NCBI GenBank assembly: GCA_022559845.1
Contig: CM040117.1
Coordinates: 10,688,856 to 10,752,855 of the forward strand
Length of the DNA: 64,000 nt
Source of the DNA: Amorphophallus konjac
Taxonomy: Eukaryota; Streptophyta; Magnoliopsida; Alismatales; Araceae
Reading direction: 5' to 3'
The position numbers and the translations under genes were made by a program. The notes under the pieces were generated by a model. That model did no database searches. It was not told the origin of the DNA and worked only from the letters and a program-made list of their open reading frames with translations. Positions 1 to 10,449 of the stretch are shown here, in pieces; position 1 is the first letter of the stretch; each line of letters starts with the position of its first letter.

Positions 1-1530
1 GCTAGCTGCGAGCCAACCTCCTTCTCCAACCTCTCCACCATCTCTACCCACCACCATCCAAGCCCCACAGCCATTAGCCCCCTCCCCATTGCTGTCCCTT
101 CAACCCTTCTCCACCAAATAGCCCCTTTACTCTGTTCAACCCGCAGGTAGCAGATTGGGGCCCGACTTGTAGAGCCGGCTCTGGAGTCATACGATGTCAT
201 CTGGAGGTGCACCTTACATCTCTGGAAAGGTCTTCGAGTCTTCTTCGCAAGTGAGGTGGAATCGTCTCATTCCGACTTCGCTACAGTTCGTGGTGACCAT
301 TCTCCCCCGACTGCGCAGAGCTTCCCCAACAGAGTACCTGAACCAGAAAGAGAGCTGTGCCACGATGAACCACGGAGGAATTAGGCTGAGGGATCTTCTA
401 CAAAGTTTTTCCTCATTCTGTCTGTCTTCAGGATCAAGAAGCGGAACATCGATCGGAGACCGTGGTCCCAAGTTACCATTTTTCTCCCTCAGCTGCGCGG
501 GTCTGCCTCCCACAGTCTGCAACGACCTGCCTCCACTATTCTGAGTCCCCCAGTCCTCTCCGACATCGGACGGCTTCCCCGTCAGTTTTTCTGCGAAGAA
601 GACTTGTCCACGATTCCAACGCCTCCAGCGGTTCATGATTCAGAGTACGGGAACGGTCGGGGCAATCCCTGCAAGCTGCTGTCAGAAATAGGAGGCTGTC
701 GTGCCCAGATTCTGCCTCCCTGGTCGAACCTCGTCCCAGACCCGCAACTGCATCAGAAGAATTCAGAAAAATTCAGAGGCATCCTAGTTCCAGATACGAA
801 GCGTTCCCCACTAGTCTCGCCATCGGAAAAATTCCAGAACGGGATCTACAGCCTCGACACCCACTGTCAGTCAGCAATCGCAGAAAGCAGGCAGATTCAG
901 CCTCGACTTCTCCTTCCGCATTTCCGGCGAATCCCCCCTCCCCGCCTGGCCGGCTCACCGCCCCTCCCTGCGTGGGGGTAGTGTTTGCATGTAATTCAAT
1001 CATCCCCACCCCAAGTTCACCCTCCTGCGAGAGGTGTAGTGAATGTAACTAATTAAGTAGGACTCAAGCTTCATCGGCGCAGTGTGCGGGGAACCCACAC
1101 TTCCCCGCTCGCCCTTGTCTCCGGTCGGGATCGGTGTCTTCACACCGATCAGGTGAGCTTCGGACCACTCTCCTCTGCTGGTTCCTTACCTTTGCTTAGT
1201 TTAGTATTATCCCTTGATGTGCCGTCGGCGGTGAGAGAGAGCTCGTCCCAACATTCCGTTTAATCAAGTGCCACCGCGGGCGAGTTGTGAGTGTGACATT
1301 ACATCCCACGCCCTCGGCGTGCCGGCCGCCCTTGACATTGGGCATCCCTGGCCCATTGGGGTCTATCCCTAGCTGGCCATATCCTTGGAGCCTCGAGGCC
1401 CAACCTCGGACCCTCACCACCATCGCCGGTCCACCTACGGATCCGGGTGCGCGCGACGCGGGTCAACCGCTTGTGAGATATCACCGTTCGGGCCAAATTG
1501 CTTGCACATTTAAGTCCAAGGATTTGTGTC
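1..1530. other. No recognisable gene; probable retroelement internal sequence
   Basis: I see no domain I can name in any frame. Short open frames on both strands (for example 194-544 plus and 604-981 plus) are Ser/Pro/Arg-rich and lack motifs. The position, 5' of an antisense ORF and 3' LTR, suggests the spacer after integrase in a Tat-like element, but integrase itself is not in view. Two perfect hairpins at 1086-1150 are the only clear structure. Confidence 0.4.
1086..1150. other. Two adjacent perfect inverted repeats (hairpins)
   Basis: 1086-1108 is an 8-bp stem (GCGGGGAA / TTCCCCGC) with a 7-nt loop. 1129-1150 is a 9-bp stem (GATCGGTGT / ACACCGATC) with a CTTC tetraloop. Both are perfect and GC-rich and are separated by 20 nt. 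Their function is unknown; RNA structure in a retroelement transcript is one possibility. Confidence 0.6.
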
Positions 1531-1533
1531 ACA

Positions 1534-2400
1534 TCATGAAGTCTCTCCCTCTGCCATGTAGAAGGTATTGGTCTCCGCGCTGAATACCTCTATCATGCCG
1601 CAACAGAGACCCTTGGAGATGGGGTAACCATACCGGGAGGCGTACACGCTGTGGTAGATGCCAACCCGGACCAGCAATGGGGCATAGTTGAACAGTACAT
1701 ATTCAGTGAACTCCACCGCCCCTTCTCAGAAGCTGTGGGAGTCTTGAAGCTTCAGCTCCCCGAACCAGCCCAGTGATAGTTCATACTTGAACCTGATGGC
1801 CAAACAATCCAATATGAACGGCTCCTCCCTATAACCCCATTTTAGGGGAGCCAAGAATAAGCCAAATCGGGGCGACTCGCCGTGCACCTTCCCTGCAGAC
1901 ATATCCCACCTTGCTGGTGTAAATTGAGGGGCCCGCACTAATTTGTCTTCAGCCGGCAGCACTCCCTCAATACCCAAGACCGGCTTCCACTCCCGGGCCT
2001 CTCCCACCAGGTACATTGGAATGCTCCTGGGGACGCTGTATAGCAGACTGTCTCGGGCATGCAGGATCGCCCGCTCGGCCGCCTTTATGACGCGATAATC
2101 TCGCCCCTCTCGAGAGCGCAAATGCTTCAGAAATCGAACGAGGTGCCTATCCTTCGGGAAATCCTTCCTGTATTCTTCGGTGGCCCGATCGAATGTGAAG
2201 CCGCTTTCAACCCTGACAAGTCTGCGGACGTCCATGCTTTCACGGTCGGACCCCGATGACTCAGCCAAGGCGGCTATTTTCGCGTGCTCTCGGTCTAGGT
2301 CCTCTACATTGAGCCATGTGACCGCCGGCACTGGACCCCGCGGAATGAGGTCAGCACCGACAGCAGCAACAGGAGCAGAGGAACCACTTGGGGCAGCCAT
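1534..2400 (-). pseudogene. Plant-mobile-domain-like antisense ORF, one in-frame stop
   Basis: One minus-strand frame runs from ATG at 2400 to 1534 and is broken only by a stop at 1726-1728, giving 224 + about 60 codons. The N-terminus is Ala/Pro-rich. The middle is a charged region followed by a hydrophobic domain. The C-terminal part reads like the start of the plant mobile domain (APLLVRVGIYHSV, then ETNTF and GE), familiar from ORFs carried by plant Ty3/gypsy elements. The fold after 'GE' is lost. A good 3' splice site (pyrimidine-rich tract ending TTTGCAG) lies just before the ATG, so the leader was probably spliced. The ORF is antisense to the downstream 3' LTR, as in Tat-lineage elements with an antisense ORF. 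Family assignment is from pattern memory, not a search; a DUF1985-type relative is the main alternative. Confidence 0.5.
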
Positions 2401-2499
2401 TTATCTGCAAAGATACATAAATAGAAGATCAGAATAAGCCACATGCACAAAGAAATGAAGGACTGTAAGGGGACTCTACTACAAGTGAGATGAATAAAA

Positions 2500-2590
2500 C
2501 ACTGCCAATGTCTGACGAAATTTCGGCAGAGTTTCCCCTAGGCCAGAGGCGTAAGGGAAAACACGGGTGCGCGTCCACAAGGAGTGACGG
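2500..2590 (-). other. LTR-like block upstream of the antisense ORF
   Basis: Read on the minus strand, this block carries CCCTTACGCC, then a run of purines and CTGCCGAA-TTT-GT-AGA. It matches by eye the central part of the forward LTR at 7640-7705. Together with a TATA motif and a repeat array in the same order, it shows that the leader of the antisense ORF is LTR-derived or LTR-like. Confidence 0.5.
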
Positions 2591-2649
2591 CCCCAACAAA
2601 GCATGGTGGGCCCCGAGAGGCAACACCAGAAATCCACCGGTCAAAGGAG

Positions 2650-3300
2650 TCTTCTCTCCTAGCTAAAAATCCCCTGGAGACCCTCGCCGGTACACTCCCC
2701 AGCAGCCACTCCCCGGCACACTAGGAGGGCCGTTTCCCGGTATACTCCCAGCGGCCTTCCCCGGCACGGCCCCTCCAACGCTTCGCCGGCACGCCCAGGG
2801 GAGGCCTTCCCCGGTACACCCTCAAGGTCAGCCTTCCCCGGCACACTGCGCACAGGCCTTCACTGGCACGCTCCCGGGGGATCTGCCCGGTACACCCCGT
2901 GGCCGCCTTCACCGGCACGCTCCCGGGGGATCTGCCCGGTACACCCCGTGGCCGCCTTGTCCTTCCCCGACACGCCCCCAGACGGGCTCTTCAACGGCAC
3001 ACTCGATGCCCCCCTTCAACGGCACACTCGTGCTCTCCACTCAACGGCACACTCGTGCCCTCCATTCCCCGGCACACTTGTGCCCTATGCTGCCCGACAC
3101 ACACCTGGCGCCTCGCTTCCCCGGCACGCCTCTAAGCACCCTTCCCCGGGACACCCATAGGAAGGCTTCCCCGGCTCGCCCCCTAGGCGCTCTACCCGGC
3201 ACGCCCATCGTGCCTTTCCTCGGCACACTATGACGGGCTCTTCCCCGACACGTTCCGACGGCCTCTCCCCGGTGCGCCCTCACAGCCGCTCACCGGCGGC
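2650..3300. repeat. Degenerate short tandem array, CCCCGGCACRC motif
   Basis: About 25-30 copies of a core CCCCGGCACGC or CAACGGCACAC occur every 20-40 bp. 2850-2900 and 2900-2950 include a nearly exact 50-bp duplication. Spacers vary. The same core recurs in arrays inside the 5667-10075 LTR. Confidence 0.8.
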
Positions 3301-3965
3301 CACCCATGACGCTGGAGACGAAGGAGGGAAGGGAAGAGGAAGAGAACAGGGGGGAGAAAGAAGAAGAAAAAAGAAGAAGAAGAGAAGGAGCCTAGGGCTC
3401 CATCGTCCACTGAAGACGGAGAGAAGAGGAAAGAAAGAAGAGGGAGGGGGGGGGGGGGGGGAAGCAGAGAAGAGGAAAGAGAAGGACGGAGAGGGGGAAG
3501 AAGAAAAAAAGGGGGGGGCTCCACTGTGGTGCCCTCACCGCGGTAACGACGACAACGGCGGTGCTCGCGGCGGCGTCCGGTGTCGAAGGAAGAAGAAGAC
3601 GAGGGGAGGGGGACTTCCGCCCGCTCGGTCACGGGAGAGAGAGAGAGAAGGCGAGGGGTGATTCGAATGGAATGACCGTTCGAAACCCCCCCCCCCCCCC
3701 CCCCCCCCCTTTTATAGGTTCAAAGAAAAGAGAGAAAAAAGGGAGGCGAAGGGGAAAATAAAAGGAAAAAAGGGGACAGGAGGTAAAAAAAAAAGAGAAG
3801 AAAAAAGAAAAGAGAGAGAAAAAAAAGAGAGAAGAAAAAAGAAAAGAGAGGAAAAAAAAAGAAGAGGAAAAAGGGGAGATGAACAAAAGGGGGAGAAGAA
3901 AATAAAAGAGGAGGGGGTAAGAGAAGAAAAAGGAACAAAAAGAGAAAATAAAAGAGGGGAAGCAA
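3300..3965. repeat. Purine-rich low-complexity tract with a 24-C run
   Basis: Long GA-rich (plus strand) stretches flank a G run near 3445-3460 and a run of 24 C at 3686-3709. No coding signal is visible; the long open frames here are composition artefacts. Read on the minus strand it is a CT-rich tract downstream of a TATA box, resembling a 5' leader. Confidence 0.7.
3710..3716 (-). promoter_or_regulatory. TATA box (TATAAAA, minus strand)
   Basis: TATAAAA on the minus strand sits directly before the G24 run and the CT-rich leader, 1.3 kb upstream of the antisense ORF. Its order relative to repeats matches the promoter of the LTR family at 6615. The role is inferred. Confidence 0.4.
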
Positions 3966-4024
3966 AAAAAATATATGTAAGATATTAAATAAATATATAT
4001 ATATGTATATATATATCCATATAT
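3966..4024. repeat. (TA)n / TATATG microsatellite
   Basis: Alternating TA-rich sequence, including ATATATATATATG and TATATATATAT stretches. Confidence 0.75.
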
Positions 4025-4186
4025 GTGCACTCATTTACATACTCATCCACTCACATACGTGGAGGAGTAAGTCGATAACATATAGTAATAAATGTCCCCG
4101 GGGAAACATGCCATCCCCGCAATCCTGGGCGGACGAGCGTTCGTACAAGCGAGGACGACTTTACCCCGGCAATGGCGCCACTACCA

Positions 4187-4512
4187 TGCCAACAAACAGG
4201 TCCATCCTTGGTGCGTGGCCCCGTGCCTCAGCCACCTCCCATCACACAATAGTGCCATTACGGACCCTACGTCCGAATCGGCACAAATTCCCTCCTTACG
4301 CTGGCATTAGTCCCTTGCCAACGAATAAGTCCCTTTCCGGCGCAAGGCCCCGTGCCCTAGCCACCCACTCCGCACAATATGGCCATTATGGACCTTACGT
4401 CCGAATCGGCACAGATTCTCCCGTTGCGCTGGCATTCTATTCTTGCCAACGAGTGAACCTTATCTTCCGGCGCAAGGCTTCGTGCCCCAGCCTACACTCG
4501 CATATCGCCCAA
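4187..4512. repeat. Tandem repeat, period about 128 bp, about 2.5 copies
   Basis: Units begin near 4187, 4316 and 4443 with TTGCCAACGA-type sequence and contain CAAGGCCCCGTGCC and ACGTCCGAATCGGCACA. Copies are diverged but clearly aligned. Confidence 0.75.
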
Positions 4513-4617
4513 TTTCAAAAAAAGAGAGAAAATAAAATGGGGTTAAAAAATAGAGATACCCCGCCGGACTTACCCCTACACAGGGGCAAGGGTAAAAATG
4601 GCAACAACCCGACTGTG

Positions 4618-4745
4618 GCGAAAACCCGAAAGGGCGCTACAGGCAAAATTGGGTACCCCACCGCGTGAAAACCCAAAAGGGCGCGTGGGCAAAAGTAAGA
4701 GGGGGCCGGTACCGGCGAAAACCCGAAAGGGCGCTTGTATCGGTA
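4618..4745. repeat. Three copies of a 50-bp repeat
   Basis: The core GAAAACCCGAAAGGGCGC occurs near 4618, 4667 and 4717 with one or two changes per copy. Confidence 0.75.
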
Positions 4746-4788
4746 ATGTGGTTCAAAAAAAAGAAGAGAAAGAAAAAGGAACAAACTG

Positions 4789-5605
4789 CTTCAGTTCCCG
4801 ACACCCCGTCGGCACTGATGACGAGACCACAAGCTACTTCAGTGCCCGGCACCCCGTTGGCACTGATGAAGAGACAACAAATTGCTTCAGTCCCCGACAC
4901 CCCGTCGGCACTGATGAAGAGACCAACAAACTGCTTCAGTCCCCGACACCCCGTCGGCGCTGATGAAGAGACCAACAAACTGCTTCAGTCCCCGACACCC
5001 CGTCGGCGCTGATGAAGAGACAAGAGACAACATATGCTGCTTCAGCTCCCGACACCCCGTCGGCGCTGATGAAGAGACAAGAGACAACATATGCTGCTTC
5101 AGTTCCCGACACCACGTCGGCGCTGATGAAGAGACAAAAGACAACAAGTTGCTTCAGTGCCCGACACCCCGTTGGCACTGATGAAGAGACAACAAATTGC
5201 TTCAGTCCCCGACACCCCGTCGGCACTGATGAAGAGACAACAAACTGCTTCAGTCCCCGGCACCCCGTCGGCACTGATGAAGAGACAAAGAGACAACATG
5301 CTGCTTCAGTCCCCGACACTCCGTCGGCACTGATGAAGAGACAAAGAGACCAACATACTACTTCAGTTCCCGACGCCCCGTCGGCACTGATGAAGAGACC
5401 AATATACTGCTTCAGTTCCCGACGCCCCGTCGGCACTGATGAAGAGACCAATATGCTGCTTCGGTTCCCGACGCCACGTCGGCACTGATGAAGAGACCAA
5501 TATACTGCTTCAGTTCCCGACGCCCCGTCGACACTGATGAAGAGACTAATATGCTGCTTCGGCTTTCGACACCCCGTCGGCACCGACGAAGAGAAAAGAG
5601 ACAAG
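4789..5605. repeat. Minisatellite, 16 copies, 48/49- and 55-57-bp units
   Basis: Unit starts (CTTCAG or CTTCGG) fall at 4789, 4837, 4885, 4934, 4983, 5040, 5097, 5152, 5200, 5248, 5304, 5361, 5410, 5459, 5508 and 5557. Each unit contains CGACACCCCGTCGGCACTGA and GATGAAGAGAC. The longer units carry an extra GAGACAAC-type insertion. CGAC..GTCG forms a small palindrome in each unit. Because 48 is a multiple of three, long spurious ORFs run through the array on both strands. Confidence 0.9.
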
Positions 5606-5652
5606 TACACCCACGGGCACCGCCCGGCTCATCCTTCGCCCGCGCTACCCAT

Positions 5653-5666
5653 GGGTGGGGGGCATT
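5653..5666 (+). other. Polypurine-tract-like sequence before the 3' LTR
   Basis: GGGTGGGGGGCATT lies directly before the LTR start TGTGGACACC. It supports calling 5667-10075 a 3' LTR of a plus-strand element rather than a solo LTR. Confidence 0.55.
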
Positions 5667-5879
5667 TGTGGACACCGAAAATTGCACACCCTGATGTCCC
5701 ACTCGGCCCAGTACCAACAGCGGCTCGAGTGAATAAACCCCGCGAGAGACTGTCGCGAAGCCGCCTCCAGGAGTCACGACAGCAAAGAGAAACCAAGCAC
5801 AAGGGGCCCCCACAATCTGTGAGCCTCGGAGAAAGCCAAATAGGCCATGACTCATGTCCATAGCGGGCTCAGAACGGGC

Positions 5880-6430
5880 TCAAAAACACGCCCTGGAGAG
5901 CCCTCCAGCGGCACGCCCCCTCGGGGTCCCAGCGGCACGGCCCCAAGGGCCTTCAGCGGCACACCCAGGGAGGGTGTTCAACGGCACACCCCCCCAGGGG
6001 GTTCAGCGGCACACCCCATGGTGGGGCCTTCAGCGGCACACCCAGGGAGGCTGTTCAGCAGCACACCCCCCAGGGGTTCAACGGCACACCCCATGGTGGG
6101 GCCTTCAGCGGCACACCCAGGGAGGGGGTTTCAACGGCACAGCCCTCAGGGGCTCCAGCGGCACGCCCGTCAGGACGTTCAACGGCACACCCCATGGTGG
6201 GGCCTTCAGCGGCACACCCAGGGAGGGGGTTTCAACGGCACAGCCCTCAGGGGCTCCAGCGGCACGCTCGTCAGGCCGTTCAGCGGCACGCCCCCAGCAG
6301 GCCCCAGCGGCACGCCCTTCAGGCCACTCAGCGGCACGCCCTTCAGGGGCTTCAACGGTACGCCATTTTGGCTCCCCAGCGGCACGCCTATTCAACTCGC
6401 CAGCGGCACAATGTCAAGCCTTTTCAACGG
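5880..6430. repeat. Array of AGCGGCACRCCC motifs in the LTR, before its TATA box
   Basis: About 25 copies of TTCAGCGGCACACCC or TTCAACGGCACACCC with spacers of about 10-20 bp. 6034-6130 and 6185-6240 repeat longer blocks (CCCATGGTGGGGCC), showing recent tandem expansion. Confidence 0.85.
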
Positions 6431-6614
6431 CTAAACGACATGCTGCCCATGCCCTATGCATCCTTGGCGCGCAGTGAGCTCTACGAGGTGTCAACCATGG
6501 ATTGGGCCACGTAGCCTACCCCACTGACAGCCAGGACAGGAGCAGGTCAAACCCATCATCACGGCCGGCTTCCCGCCTTCGACAGCCGTGCTCGAAGTCC
6601 CCGGTGGCTGGTGG

Positions 6615-6621
6615 TATAAAA
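6615..6621 (+). promoter_or_regulatory. LTR TATA box (TATAAAA)
   Basis: TATAAAAGGCC, about 950 bp into the LTR, is followed by a purine-rich leader. It is the likely U3 core promoter, and the same relative position carries TATA-like motifs in the inverted and solo copies. Confidence 0.6.
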
Positions 6622-7319
6622 GGCCTCCCGCTTCAGCAAAGAAAGAGGATCGGGAGGGGAAAAAGGGGGCGGCCAGAAGAAGCCCAGAGAAGGACATCCA
6701 CCGCACAGAGGAAGAAGAGAAGAGAGAAGAGAAGAAGGGGCGCCCCGGCGTGAGCTTCCTCGGGCAACCACTGGGAAGAAGCAAGAGTAAGAGAGAGAGA
6801 GAGAGCTCGATGTAGTGGGGGAGAGAGTTAGGGGCGGCTGGCTTTCCTCCTACACTCTGTTCCTTCCCCCCTCTTATTTTTTTGTCTTTCGTTGGGTTTC
6901 CCCCTGCCCAGAGCCTCGTTTTGGGCATCTTCTTTGTAATGTGTATGTAGGGCCATGCCCTTTTGATTCCCATGAATGAAAACCACCCTCCACGGTTTTT
7001 TTTCTTCGATTTCGTGGCTTATGCTAGTCTTTGCGGTTTCCAACGGGTTGTCCGTTCCTCCCTCCGTTCCCCCCTTTCTCCGGTGTTCTTGGGACCTCCA
7101 TGTTGATATGATTACTCTCCCATGAGCCTTGGTCTAATGGGCCCTTCAATCCCCTACATGGTCTTCCGTTGTGCTCACTGGCTGAGAGGAGGGGGGGGGG
7201 GAGACCCTTACCCTCTCCCCGAACACCCAGTAACCAAGTGGCCTATCTCTAGCCTTAAACTTCCCCTCCTCTTACCCTGAACGGCCTGCAAGTCTCCCAG
7301 CCCATATACTAGCCCTGTT

Positions 7320-7515
7320 TAAGCCTCCAGCGGTGCACATGCCTGGCCATTGACCGACACACCCTGATTCAGCCCCAACGGCACACTCTTTGTGGCCCTC
7401 AGCGGCACACATGTTTGGGCCCTCAGCGGCACACTTCCATCGGCCCTCAGCGGCACACCCCCATTAGCCCTCAGCGGCACACTCACCTTGGCCCCCCAGC
7501 GGCACACCCTTCAGT
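7320..7515. repeat. Second array of CAGCGGCACAC motifs
   Basis: Seven to eight copies of CCCTCAGCGGCACAC spaced by about 25 bp, upstream of the conserved CTGCCGAATTTTTT block. Confidence 0.8.
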
Positions 7516-7944
7516 CCCCCAGCAGCCCACTTCTTGGCCTCGCCCCGAGCCCCTTTCCTTCACGTTTTCCGAGGTTCTATAAAGGTGTTGCTCCCCCGGG
7601 GGCCCACCTCCAGTTGTCGGGTTCCGCCACTCCATGTGGGCGCGTTCCCTTTATCTCCCTTACGCCCCGAGACAAGGGGAGATGCTGCCGAATTTTTTGT
7701 GAGAGAATAACAAAACATGAAAAGAGGCAAAGGGAAACAATAAACGAATGGAATAATCAATGAACTAATCAAGCCACTGGCGGCACCGTAACGAGAACCG
7801 AATTAATCGACTACCCGGTAGCCTGAATGTCTGACCCGCAGGAAAAGGCTGAACAGAACAGGGCAAGGGGAGAAGTTTATGTGAAATTACATAAGAATTA
7901 AGACAAGAAGAAAAGAAAAGCCTTAAAGCAAATAACAAAAGAGT

Positions 7945-8105
7945 AGCCCTTCAACGGCACACTCCTTCCAGCCTCCAACGACACGCTCCTTCCAGCCTTC
8001 AACGGCACACTCCTTCCAGCCTCCAACGGCACGCTCCTTCCAGCCTTCAACGGCACACTCTCCCTGGCTCTTTCAGCGGCACACTCCCTCCCTTCGCCGG
8101 TACAC
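7945..8105. repeat. Array of TTCAACGGCACACTC units
   Basis: Five near-identical 30-bp units (CTTCAACGGCACACTCCTTC and variants) followed by diverged copies. Confidence 0.85.
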
Positions 8106-8119
8106 CCTCAGCCACCGTC

Positions 8120-8850
8120 TCAACGGGATCCAATGTATAGACTTTGGGCCAGCCAATGTACAGACTTCCTGTTACAGCGTATAGACTTGGGACTGGCCAA
8201 TGTATAGACTTCGGGCTCCAGTGTATAGACTTCGTGCTCCAATGGATAGACTCCGTGATGGCCAGTGTATAGACTTGGGCCAGCCAACGTATAGACTTCA
8301 CGTTGTAATGTATAGACTTGTCCAATGTATAGACTTTGGGCTTGGCAATGTATAGACTTCGAATTTCAGCCAAAGGGGCAATGTATAGACTTGGTGTTGC
8401 AGGGTATAGACTTTGAGCCAGCCAATGCACAGACTTCATGTTATAGCGTACAGACTTTGGGACTTGGCAATGTATAGGCTCCGAGCTGCAGTCAAAGGGC
8501 CAATGTACAGACTTCACGTCACAACGTACAGACTTTGGGCCAGTCAATGTATAGACTTCGTGCTGCAACGTACGGACTTTGTGTGGTAGCGTACAGACTT
8601 GGGCCAGCCAACATATAGACTTCATGATGGCCAGTGTATAGACTTGGGCCAGCCAACGTATAGACTTCATGATGGCCAGTGTATAGACTTTGGGCCGGCC
8701 AACGTATAGACTTCATGATGGCTAGTGTACAGACTTCGGGCCAGTTGACGTATAGGCTTCATATCGCAACGTACAAACTTTGCTCCAGTGTATAGACTTT
8801 GGGCTTGGCAACGTATGGATTTCGAGCCTGGAGAACGTACAGACCCTATA
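8120..8850. repeat. Array of TGTATAGACTT units, about 25-30 copies
   Basis: The core GTATAGACTT or GTACAGACTT recurs about every 20-35 bp, linked by GGGCCAGCCAA and GTGATGGCCA-type spacers. Higher-order duplications are visible at 8625-8720. It is unlike the GGCAC arrays on either side, so a different motif has taken over part of the array zone. Confidence 0.85.
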
Positions 8851-8884
8851 TTTCCCCCCGTCACCAACCCACGCCTTCCAGCTT

Positions 8885-9150
8885 TCAACGACACACCCCT
8901 TTTAGTCCCTTAATCCCCCAACGGTACATCCCTTAGCCCCAGCGGTATACCCTGATCGCCCAGCGGTGCGTTCCCTCGCCCTCCAGCGGTACACTCCCTT
9001 GAGCCCCAGCGGTACGCCCCTTGAGCCTCCAGCGGTACACCCCTTTCAGCCTCCAGCGGCACGCCCTTGTAGCCCTCAGCGGTACGCCCGTTTTGCAGCA
9101 CTCAGCGGTGCACTCTTTCGCTCCCCGGCACACCCTATTCCCTTCGCCGG
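8885..9150. repeat. Array of CAGCGGTACRCCC motifs
   Basis: About ten copies of CCAGCGGTACACCC or CAGCGGCACGCCC, 20-30 bp apart. It is a GGTAC variant of the GGCAC array. Confidence 0.8.
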
Positions 9151-9299
9151 CACACCATATGCATACATATATGTACAACCTGATGAGGGCATTAACAATA
9201 GTAAATAAATTAATAAAAATTACGCTAATTAAAGGACTTCGAATGCGCAATATTAATCATAATAGAAGAGGCGGAAGGGGTAATAAGAAAATAAATAAT

Positions 9300-9332
9300 A
9301 AACAAATAATAATAATAATAATAATAATAACG
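9300..9332. repeat. (AAT)n microsatellite
   Basis: About eight AAT/ATA triplets in an AT-rich block of the LTR. Confidence 0.7.
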
Positions 9333-10449
9333 AATAAAAGAAGAGGAATCATCCGGAACAAACACCTAAAGAAGTAATAAACCGTAGGCCAAAAATCAGA
9401 GTACATAATTAAAAGAAATTATCAGATAAAAAATGCTGGACCCCACACTGCAGCCCTCTCTCTCCCCGGGACCCGGGGCAAAAGGAACAACGACATCGCC
9501 CTTTCAGGTCAAGCTCGAGTCTTGGGAATTACCCCGATATAGCCGAGTTCTGGCCTAATCTCGGGCCGACATCCTAATCGGATCGGATTTGCTTCTCGTT
9601 CCGGACGCCCTCCGAGTCATCACTAGAATTGCCGGGTGCTCGGCAGACACTCGAACGGATTTGTCTCGGCTTTTCCTGTTGCGTTTCTATCACGGACCCG
9701 TGTCCGAATATAAAAAGGTCCACGAGTGACCAACATGGCCAGTGGCTCGCATCCTAATACGTACTTTGGTGTGATTTTCTCCTGTCTCTTTCTCGCACAA
9801 TTAGTACTATTCTTTTCGGCCGTGGGGCCCCTAATTTCGGCAATTAATCAAGGATATTCCCTCGTATGGGGGATGTAAATGACGTCGTGACCTTTATGGC
9901 GCGACGGGATTCGGTCCCGACACGAACCACACAATCGTCTGACGAAGTCAGTCCGAGCGCACCATGGGCTCTTTGGAGCCCGAGTAAATTGTCACTTCGG
10001 TGGCTGGCACGCCCACGCACTCAATAAACGAACAAACAAACGAGAGAACGATAAGTGCCGAAAAGTGCGTCCACAATTGTTCAGACGGGAGTCCGCATTT
10101 AAACCATAAAAGACAACGACAAAGCCATACGGATATCTACCGTAGGTACGGCAAGTTTAATGTGGGTGCGGGATTAGATCCCGGTAAAGGTGGGTCAAGC
10201 TGATGAACTATCGGCCCAAGATGTGCACAGATCATGACCATGTCGGGGATTCCGAGGTCCACGTCTGATACCATGGGGCATCATTACTTTTCTCTTCACG
10301 CACAGTCCGGGGAAGCGAATTGTTAAGTGTGAAGCCCGAACTCGCCAACATGCACCCTCGCACGCAGATTGATTATAGCAGGGGCAACTTTTGATTATTG
10401 GCTTCCTAGACTTTTTATTTGTTTGGTTAATTATATATATATATATATA

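Larger units (their letters stand above)
5667..10075 (+). mobile_element. 4.4 kb 3' LTR, Tat/Ogre-like family
   Basis: It starts TGTGGACACC and ends GCGTCCACA, a 5-bp terminal inverted repeat TGTGG/CCACA. The end half (9440-10075) aligns by eye with the solo LTR at 31210-31871, and the start resembles 28635. A PPT-like tract lies before it. The 5-bp flanks differ (GCATT and ATTGT), as expected when the left neighbour is the element's own interior. It contains a TATA box, purine-rich leader and several tandem arrays. The large size fits Ogre-type LTRs, but lineage is inferred because no pol of this element is in the window. Its right flank at 10076 is an inverted LTR of the same family. Confidence 0.75.

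Noticed and set aside
3629..4034. Phe/Leu/Ser-rich minus-strand ORFs resembling membrane proteins
   Set aside because: Translation of a GA-rich low-complexity tract; apparent hydrophobicity is a composition effect.
4936..5610. 224-codon minus-strand ORF and the 158-codon plus-strand ORF at 5012-5488
   Set aside because: They run through the 48-bp minisatellite; the period divisible by three keeps frames open on both strands. Repetitive Cys/Ser/Thr peptide, no domain.
5847..6477. Overlapping plus-strand ORFs of 195 and 207 codons
   Set aside because: Translation of the GGCAC array in two frames (SGTP/RHTP repeats); LTR sequence, no start context or domain.
8047..8670. 207-codon minus-strand ORF
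   Set aside because: Product of the TGTATAGACTT array; peptide is a monotonous YTL/SIH repeat.
4789..9150. CRISPR-like array of regular repeats
   Set aside because: Spacers are not unique and of fixed length, there are no cas genes, and the setting is a plant LTR.
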